Shown here in pieces: positions 57,054 through 64,000 of a stretch of DNA of 64,000 bases; within the stretch, counting starts at the first letter, position 1, and each line of letters opens with the position of its first letter. A program made the position numbers and the translations under genes. This DNA comes from Phytophthora hibernalis (Eukaryota > Oomycota > Peronosporomycetes > Peronosporales > Peronosporaceae), in assembly GCA_012656075.1 (NCBI GenBank), contig JAAKBF010000339.1:434001-498000 (forward strand), read 5' to 3'. Under the pieces are notes generated by a model that was not told the DNA's origin, made no database searches, and saw nothing but the letters and a program-made list of their open reading frames with translations.

Positions 57054-57369
57054 TTAAGCACGCCGATACTCCACTGGACCTTGGGGCGTCACCATTGCCG
57101 GCACTTGACCTTCGTACTGGGGCAGTTGCTGCTCCAATGCCTTCTTCTTTCGATACACAGCACAGTACCACATCGATGCGCCACCCGCGAAGAACGCGCA
57201 GATGATCAGGATCAAGCTCACCAACATCTTTTCAATGGCGTTTTCCCCTTTCAACGAAAATTGAGAAGTGGAAAGAGGACAACCAGGGACGTAGGCATAT
57301 GAGACGTGAAACAATTACCATTCCACCTAACGGTGGGACCCAAGTGAAAACTGGTTCAGTTCCGTGCAT
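57054..57369 (-). CDS. small single-pass membrane protein
   Basis: Two exons (start ATG 57369, MHGTEPVFTWVPPLGG; second exon from 57247 to 57054) encode about 81 residues. One strong membrane helix (MLVSLILIICAFFAGGASMW) is followed by a basic stop-transfer YRKKK and a Pro/Gln-rich tail. The exact donor site is uncertain by a few bases. Its ATG lies only 60 bp from that of the plus-strand pseudokinase, so the two are divergent. No family recognised. Confidence 0.55.
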
Positions 57370-57428
57370 GAAAACCGTGTCGGCTATTTCTAAAGTTCGT
57401 CTCTCCACACTACAAAGTTCTCGTGAGC

Positions 57429-59030
57429 ATGGGTAGTGTGGCTTCTCACTGCGTCTCGATTGCCAGTGCAAGTCGCGTGCGAGAGGGAATTTTAGTGGCG
57501 CTCGGACGCCACTTCAGTGGAAACCAGGAAGTATCGGGTCAATCGACACGGTCGTGGCTAAGTGCGTGTTTCCAACGATACGATGAGGTACGCTACAAGT
57601 AAGACCTATCAAGTTTGACTGAAAGCTGAGTGTTGGTTTTGCCACCGCAGAACGGCTCCGGCTTCGTATCCTGCGATGCAGTGCTCAATGTTGTCGCAGA
57701 ACTTACACTGTTCCGGATTCACGAGTGGTCTGCAGCCGAAGTCTCTCAATTCTGCGCCTTCTTCTTTCGAAGCGAGGAGAGCGAGCAGAACTTCGACTAC
57801 CAATTGTTTCTGGACTACCTCTTCTTCCCCGTTAACCAGCACGCTCCACGGATCAAGCTGAAGAAGCAGGTCGCGATCGACGAAATATTCACCATTCACG
57901 AGGGAAAGATGCTGCTGGTAACACCTGAACCCGAGGAGCCTGAGAGTCGTCCTATTATCCTGAAACAACTCGACCTGAAGAAGTTTGCACTCGAGGTAAA
58001 GAATCTGCCTCAGTTCGGTGGAAGTGAAGAGCTTGTGGCTCAGTTACGCTATCGAGTGAATGAATTGCGGCTACTCACACACCCAAATTTGGCTAGCTTT
58101 CAAACCACACTGTGCAATGGAAGCTCGTTGTACGTGGTCCAAGATCAGCATCAAATTTGCAGTTTACGGACAATTCTGGAGTCGTTTGGCCCAATGAAGG
58201 AGCCGACAATTCGCCGCTACCTTTGCAAATTCTGCAAGCTTTGAGCTACCTGCACGATCATGGTGTGCATCACGGGTAAGTCCCAACATGCTACAGGTTT
58301 AGTTTATTTAGCAAACACAGCACTGATGCATATCTGTTGCTCCCTTTCCAGAAACCTAGCGACGCAGACAGTGCACATCGACAGCTACGGCCTTCTGAAG
58401 CTAACAGATTTTGGACTTCGACGCTGCCTGCTTCCGCTTCTGTCGCCAACAAAATTCATGGACGATGACATGGCGCGCAAGAATTTGGTACGTCAGTTCC
58501 ACAATGTCTGACAACAAATACTGAGTCGACGTTTCTCTTCCGAATAGGCCCCTGAAGTCCTTCGCGATTGCCGCTTGTGGGGTAAAAAGACCGACGTGTG
58601 GTGCGTCGGAATGCTCACTACACAAATGGCGAACGGGCTAGTGAAATCTCCGTCCCTGCAATCCCCAGAGATAACCTCAGACAGAACTTCATCCCTTCGT
58701 TACACCCGTTTCCAATCGAGCAATGTCAATCGATCGCCTATGAAGATGCGAGGATACGAGTCGCCTGAAGAAGTGGGAGGGTCACGATTTCCTTCGCTTT
58801 CAGAAACGGCATCGAAAAATCTCAAGAGCTTTGTTCGCGCTTGTCTTCAGCGCGATCCTCGCAAACGACCATCAATTAATGAGCTTCTGGAAATGGCCTT
58901 CTTCCAGATCGACCAAGCGAAGGAAACGAACGAAGTGCTTCGCACAGTCTGCACCGACCTGGACGCAACAATTCGACAGCTCATGTTGTCGTCATCCCCA
59001 AAGTCATTGCGACCAACATCGAGAGTCTAG
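57429..59030 (+). CDS. EF-hand plus protein kinase-like protein, likely pseudokinase
   Basis: Exons 57429-57587, 57651-58275, 58352-58487 and 58548-59030 give about 467 residues once a base missing near 58222 is restored. Exon 1 joins exon 2 inside an EF-hand loop (YDENGSGFVSCDAV). The kinase fold follows: IILKQLDL (ATP Lys), then YLHDHGVHHGNLATQTVHI where HRDLKxxN is expected, LLKLTDFGL (DFG kept), LAPEVL and DVWCVGML. The catalytic Asp is replaced by Gly and the Asn by Thr, so phosphotransfer is unlikely. The C-terminal lobe is interrupted by a Ser-rich insert and ends with RDPRKRPSINELLEMAFF. A calcium-responsive scaffold is a fair inference. Confidence 0.8.
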
Positions 59031-60413
59031 TCAAACAGCAATGAAGGAAGCAAAAATTGCGTCATAAGGTTGAAATTGATCCAGTCTTAACCAAAATATT
59101 CCACCTTACGACAGATACTTGTGATCACCATCTGGAGACAGGAATCGTACTCCGACGTGAAGGGCATACGGGAAAATTCGCTCTTGCCTTCGAGAGTGCC
59201 TCAAGCAACACGGTGATAGCAACTTTTGGGACCGCAGTCGGTAAGTTATCGGAGACAAGCGGCCCGCCACATTCAACCGATGCAAGCGATGCCGTGATCG
59301 CAGAAAGACAACTTGTACGATTGGGTCAACCTCTCCGAACAATCTTCATACTAGAAGAACATCAAGACTTCTTTGTCTGAGGAAAGTTAGTAACCGCAGC
59401 TCTTCCTGACCAAGAAGGGCAACTCGTGGCTAGATGGAGTCGGCGCGGCAACTGTGGCACTTGATGAAGATGGATAATTGCGAGGCTTTGGGGATCGACT
59501 GAATCCCACAATGCGGATCAAGAGCGAGAAGTACTTGAAGCTACTGCGCCATTGCGTTATTTGCTCCCACAAACAACCGTCTTAGCCGACGCAGAGAAAT
59601 TCACTGAAGAGTGTATTTCATTGACCGAATGGGACATTGCCGCTGTGCACAAGATTCCTTTTGATCTGGCGATTTATAAGCCGTTAGAGAGGTTGCACCA
59701 GCAATGTGGAAATCTTTTGGCGAACAGGTCGTGTCGTTGCTGGTGGACGGGTGGTTCCGAGAGTCTTGGCACTATTCATGTGCGCGCGAGAAGAAAAGTA
59801 TTCTCATGGGATCAGACAGGGATTGATTGTGAAATGGCATATTAATATGTTTGAATATTTTCGAATATTCGAATGAATATTAATATTCATATTTGATCTG
59901 GTTCCATATTAATAAAATTCCTCGAATGAGGTCGGCGGGCGGAGGTCATATTAATATATTTGAAAACAAATAAATATGCTTGTCAAAAACAAACACAAAG
60001 TGCACGCTTGTGCTAAAAACCAAAGCAAAGTTAAATCTAATGATGTTTGTTGGAAAAGATAAAAATCCATGATTTATAATAAAATAGTACTACTAATAGT
60101 GATACTCTGCAAATTAATAGTACTGTCTTAGTGATAATAAAAATTAAATGGATATTTCAGTAGAACATCCAAATAATATTGAGACAAAAATATCTTAAAT
60201 TTCAATCCTGGATAATATTCAGGATATTATTTAGGATAGCTGACTCCTAGGTAAATATATATATAATATCCTTGATAAAAAGTAAAATATATCCTAGATA
60301 ACATCAAACGTTTAAAGCAAAAATATTGCAATAAAAGGTCACATGTCAATAAATACTTCGAAAGTAAGTTGAAAATGACTGATTCAGATTATTATTTTTA
60401 CATTTCATAATTG
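59031..60413. other. region without recognised gene, AT-rich end
   Basis: Between 59031 and 59850 there are two open frames (59057-59380 and 59552-59845) with natural composition but no domain, ATG context or splice pattern; they may be remnants. From about 59850 to 60413 the sequence is strongly AT-rich with repeated AATATTC, TTAATA and ATATCC words. No transposase motif was found. Confidence 0.45.
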
Positions 60414-61274
60414 CTATTTGGAAATGAGGTCATTGATCTTGGAGGAATTCGCGCGGACTGCAGCGATGACTTCTCTTGCTTGTCGTGTAAGTTGCGGGTT
60501 TAAGAGAGCACTTGGCGCTATTGAAGCCCTCACAGGCGACTTGATAGCGTTGAGTTTGCCTTTCTTCTTGACTGTTTTGCCAAATGTTCGGGTCTTTGAC
60601 GGGGATGTTGAACGCAGTTGATCGTCCAACTCCGATGCGTTCCCTGGTGAGCGGAAGTTTGGCGCAGATGCAGACGCTCCAAGCACTTTATCGTGCAGTG
60701 GTTCCTCCGTGGAGAAATGTTTCTGTATTGTCTCCTTGATGAGGTCGCGCATGTTGGGATTCTTGGCACCAGAGGGGTAGAAGAGCTTGACGTCGTCACT
60801 CTTGTCGACTTTGCTGAGCTTCAGCTTGGTGATCGATTCGCCGTCGGACTTGGTCGCTGTTACAGCAGGTGTGACTGGGCGAAGAAGCGACGTGGCAGGA
60901 TCGAACACGCCGGTGTGGCTCAAGTCGGGAAGTTGGATCGGCTCCAGTAGGAGGTGAACACAAGACAGCAACGCATCGAGACGAGCTGCCTCTTCTTCTG
61001 ACGTGCGGATCATTGAACTGAATTGTCCAATTTTCCTCGAGTTTGATGCGATATCATTTTTCCTCTTGAATTGCAGCTCTCGTGCCTCAATCTCCTTTCG
61101 TGAGACCGAAAGCAGTCGACTGGAATAGAACGACAACACGTCCAAGAACGGTGGTGGGTCTTGTGTGCGGTTCAAAACTAGCGGCTGGCCGATTGTGCTT
61201 GGTACCGTGGTGATACCAACGTCTGTAGCTTCGGGGTCCTCGCTCTCGAAGGCAACGAGCACTTGATCTTCCAT
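60414..61274 (-). CDS. hypothetical coiled-coil protein
   Basis: Intact frame of 286 residues from ATG 61274 (MEDQVLVAFESEDPEA). A helical stretch rich in Glu, Lys and Arg lies at residues about 55-115 (SRKEIEARELQFKRKND, SEEEAARLDALLSCVHLLLE). The C-terminal half is basic and Ser-rich (SKTRTFGKTVKKKGKL). No named domain was recognised. It lies next to another coiled-coil gene in the same orientation. Confidence 0.6.
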   Translation of the reverse strand: MEDQVLVAFESEDPEATDVGITTVPSTIGQPLVLNRTQDPPPFLDVLSFYSSRLLSVSRKEIEARELQFKRKNDIASNSRKIGQFSSMIRTSEEEAARLDALLSCVHLLLEPIQLPDLSHTGVFDPATSLLRPVTPAVTATKSDGESITKLKLSKVDKSDDVKLFYPSGAKNPNMRDLIKETIQKHFSTEEPLHDKVLGASASAPNFRSPGNASELDDQLRSTSPSKTRTFGKTVKKKGKLNAIKSPVRASIAPSALLNPQLTRQAREVIAAVRANSSKINDLISK

Positions 61275-62023
61275 CACTAGCGAATTGTCGAGGGGACGCG
61301 TGCACAAACAGATAACCGACTAAATGGGAAACTATATTGTGTCCTTAATTAAGCTAGGTTCATGAATTGCATGTATCTATCACAACTTCTTGCTTGTTTG
61401 AGAAAACAGTGCTGATCGTGAAGAGTATCGGTGAGTTGAGAAGTATGTTTAACGTCATTCTGCGCTCAGCGCGTCAGACGATGTCGGCAACTTTAGTTCG
61501 TCATTCTCCTTCAAACCAGCACTAAGCAAACATATGCAGATACAGACTACCGGTACATGGACACAGCTTCAAATGGTAAAGTTTACACGTAACACGTAAC
61601 CTTCCCGTTGGTATATGATGCACCGAGTGCAAATTCGACAATGAATTGGTATCAACTGGTATCAACTACTGCATTGACGATCTTGGTCTCCGCGAGATCG
61701 GTTGGGCTTCACCGCAGCTATCTATCGTCAAATACAGGACCAGCAACCTTGGATTAAAGTAGCCGAACAATCACGAGCAGAACGACTGAAAAATGAATAA
61801 TCATGGCCGGTCTCTGGCCGCCAGGTCCACAAGCAACGTGGGGGAACTTTCGTTCGGGTAATAATTTGAAGCGAGCAACGATGATCTCTCACTAATAAGT
61901 TGTTAATCATCACGCACGGGAAACGTCTCCAGGAACAATCATAAACTGCCGCAAAGAGCGTTCTTTGTGGTGAGAGTTTGACCACTGCGAGGGTAATACT
62001 GTACGTTTGCCTACGTTCATGAC
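61275..62023. other. intergenic, no gene seen
   Basis: About 0.75 kb between two minus-strand coiled-coil genes. It should hold the promoter of the gene at 60414-61274. No repeat or motif stands out. Confidence 0.4.
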
Positions 62024-63497
62024 TTAAACAAGCACTCGAACGCTTGAACGAACTGAATAAAGAGAAACGCTGCTGCTCACTGGTACCGTTCGATGGGAAA
62101 TCTCGCTCCCCTGAAGTCGGACTTCCATGTCTTCGGTACTGAGTGTCGGTTGATCAAGAGGTGCCAGCGTCTGGAATGCAGTCAATGCGTCTTCCAACGA
62201 GACGCACCCATCCCGTGAGTCTGGACTTAGTCGCAAGAAGACACTGCGCAGCAACACTTGCGAGTTTTCATATCGCTGCAATTCCTGTTGTAGACTGGCA
62301 AGTCGTGCCTCCAGCGGTGTCAATCGTGCCTTCTCGCAATCGATTTTGAGCTCCCAGTGCCGAAGCTCCTCCTTGTAGCGTTCTGCAGTGACTTCTAAAC
62401 TCGTCAGTTCATGCTGAAGCGCAGCTTTTGTGGCAATACTCGCCTTAACGCTTGCCGATTTCTCGTTAGCACGAGAAGATGGCGGTGGCGATTGAGACTC
62501 CAAAGCGCGTTTCTCTTCGAGCAATCGTGAGATCTCCACTTCCAGGTCGACAAGCGTGCAGAGATGTCGGTGAGGCACGCGCGCCAGTTTTGCGCTCATT
62601 TCATCTCGCAGCTTCTGCTTGCGTTGGACAGCAAGTTGCTTATCCTGCACGGTCGTCTTCAATACAAGCAGATCCTCCGTCAGACATTGATTCTCGAGTT
62701 TCTGGTCGAGTGCTCGCTCGCCCCATTGGGCTGCCGTCTTCGGCTTTGAAGTTCCCTTGAGTGTACCGCTGGGGCTGCGACTGAGAGCAGAAGACCGAGG
62801 AACTTGACGCATGACGTTGGCCAGTGCCGCACTCGTCTTCAGCTGCTGTAATTCGCTCTTGAGTGCGGCCGACACCTGCTCCTTCTCGGTGAGATGCATC
62901 GCCAATGTGTGCAGTTGGTTCGAAAGCGTCTTCTTCTCCTGGATCAGCTCCTGCCGCATTTCGCGCAAAGTGTCTTCGTCACGGAAGAATGCAGCTGAGG
63001 TGCGCATGAACGCTCTCGCAGGTTTCACAGGATGCTGTGGCTGGGTCGTCGTAACAAAGTCAGACTTGCTCTGCATCACAAGCTTTTCTTTCTCTCGGGT
63101 TGGAGTCGCTGATTCTTCATCTTCGTTGGGCTCAACTTCGGACGCTCCATCCTCATCCTCGTGATCATCTTCGTAGTCTTCTTCGCCTTCATCTTCCTCT
63201 GGATCACTACGGACCGAACCTTCGTTGTTGTCGATTTCTCCTGCGCTAGATGAGCCTCTCGCGCTGCCAGGCTCAGTAAGGAACCGGATCGAGTGCTCGC
63301 CTACATCCAACTGCACCGATAAAAAGAGCAAACAGTCACACAAACTCCCTGTAAACTTGAATGCAAACCACCCACCTCCCACTGCTCCTCGCCGTCGTCA
63401 TACTTGACGTAGTACCCTTTCTCCGTCGAGAACGAGTCCACCACACCTGTAAACCATTCGTCCTCGCCCTCCCAATACACTTGCACACGACAACCTA
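62024..63497 (-). CDS. Tudor-like and acidic coiled-coil protein
   Basis: An upstream exon (about 63376-63494) encodes a Tudor-like barrel (CRVQVYWEGEDEWFTGVV, YYVKYDDGEEQWE). A 65-nt intron (63311-63375) joins it to a long exon ending at 62024. That exon begins LDVGEHSIRFLTEPG, continues with an acidic stretch (EEDEGEEDYEDDHEDEDG) and then about 250 residues of coiled coil (MRQELIQEKKTLSNQLHTL, VDLEVEISRLLEEKRALES). Further exons probably lie upstream, possibly 63532-63617 (EEAALKNFTRDNKGN); their splice sites could not be fixed. Function is unknown; Tudor-like folds with this WEGEDEW pattern often occur in chromatin or cytoskeletal proteins. Confidence 0.6.
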
Positions 63498-63619
63498 CGG
63501 CTAACCCCCTTCATCCTCTCACAAGATGGCTACACTAACTTCAACTTCAGTAACGGACGCAAAACGACAGAGTTCCCTTTATTATCCCTTGTGAAGTTCT
63601 TCAGTGCTGCTTCCTCATC

Positions 63620-64000
63620 CTAGCCAAAGAAACAACACTCGCGGTGTGTGGTGCACGGTGGCTTCTCAGCTTCGTCTTTTGGAAGAAGCTGAAACGTCTT
63701 GAGCACGGAGGCTCTGCTTTGTGAGCTGGTTGGGCATGATATACACCCTGCAGCTCCTTTCGTGCCGTACGTGCCAGCAGGACATGGATTCAAGCGATAG
63801 TCGGTTGTAGCAAACGGGCAGAAGTACCCAGCAGGACACCAGCCACTACAGGACGACGCACTGAGTCCTTCAGTATCCCCGTAGGTACCTTCTGGACAAC
63901 GAATACGAATTCCTTGGCGACAGTAGAAGCCCTTTGGACAGATCTTCACGTCGTTCTGTGTAGCATTACGCCCATCGTCGGTCATTCTATTTGTCAAAAC
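63620..64000 (-). CDS. cysteine-rich GCC2/GCC3-domain gene, partial
   Basis: This open frame runs off the window edge. It contains repeated C-P-x-G-x-Y/F-C units (CPKGFYCRQGIRIRCPEGTYGD, CSGWCPAGYFCPF, CPAGTYGTKGAAGC), the pattern of GCC2/GCC3 disulphide-rich ectodomains. In oomycetes such repeats are found in large secreted or membrane proteins and in some ABCG transporters. The 3' end is ambiguous: the frame stops at 63620, but an AG at about 63619-63620 suggests splicing into a downstream exon, so it might even join the Tudor-like gene. Confidence 0.55.
   Translation of the reverse strand, partial: VLTNRMTDDGRNATQNDVKICPKGFYCRQGIRIRCPEGTYGDTEGLSASSCSGWCPAGYFCPFATTDYRLNPCPAGTYGTKGAAGCISCPTSSQSRASVLKTFQLLPKDEAEKPPCTTHRECCFFG

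Noticed and set aside
59057..59845. Two open frames after the pseudokinase as a transposase remnant
   Set aside because: No DDE or reverse-transcriptase motif, no terminal repeats and no ATG context; only noted as unassigned.

Overview
The window is nuclear DNA of a eukaryote, most likely an oomycete of the Phytophthora type. Genes are dense, lie on both strands, and have short GT-AG introns of about 50-100 nt. The gene mix is eukaryotic: annexin, STI1/Hop, ALG7, Tubby, TMEM50, RUS, DHHC palmitoyltransferase, HERP-like. The genus is an inference; no rRNA or tRNA gene was seen.

Layout. 0-3.5 kb: two nearly identical annexin genes in a head-to-head inverted duplication. 3.6-5.8 kb: two frame-broken members of an unrecognised gene family, called here the GFTP-GVY family after its C-terminal motif. 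6-18.7 kb: anthranilate phosphoribosyltransferase, an AZUL zinc-finger protein, a HERP-like ER ubiquitin-domain protein, a large helical-repeat plus DENN-like locus, and a small ankyrin gene. 19-30.7 kb: RUS protein and DHHC palmitoyltransferase (divergent), an oxygenase-like gene without iron ligands, a Tudor/TFIIS-N protein, ALG7 and a histidine phosphatase. 30.7-38 kb: a gene-poor stretch with a long hairpin, a protein kinase, and two more GFTP-GVY copies in tandem. 38-47.8 kb: Tubby, an ankyrin gene, a SERAC1-like esterase, a fifth GFTP-GVY copy and STI1. 48-64 kb: a TPR-IQ-LRR protein, TMEM50, a HEAT-like protein, an EF-hand pseudokinase, coiled-coil and Tudor-like proteins, and the edge of a cysteine-rich GCC2/GCC3 gene.

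Most genes are independent housekeeping or signalling loci and no operon-like logic is expected. Several divergent pairs share very short promoters: RUS/DHHC, and a small membrane protein/EF-hand pseudokinase.

Conserved genes such as STI1, ALG7, SERAC1-like and DHHC carry roughly one frame break per kilobase. Nearly all fit a missing 1-2 bases, often in a homopolymer. This looks like residual consensus error in a draft assembly, so most frame breaks noted below should not be read as true pseudogenisation. The more heavily broken GFTP-GVY copies (3.6-5.8 kb and 36.4-37.6 kb) may be real decay.
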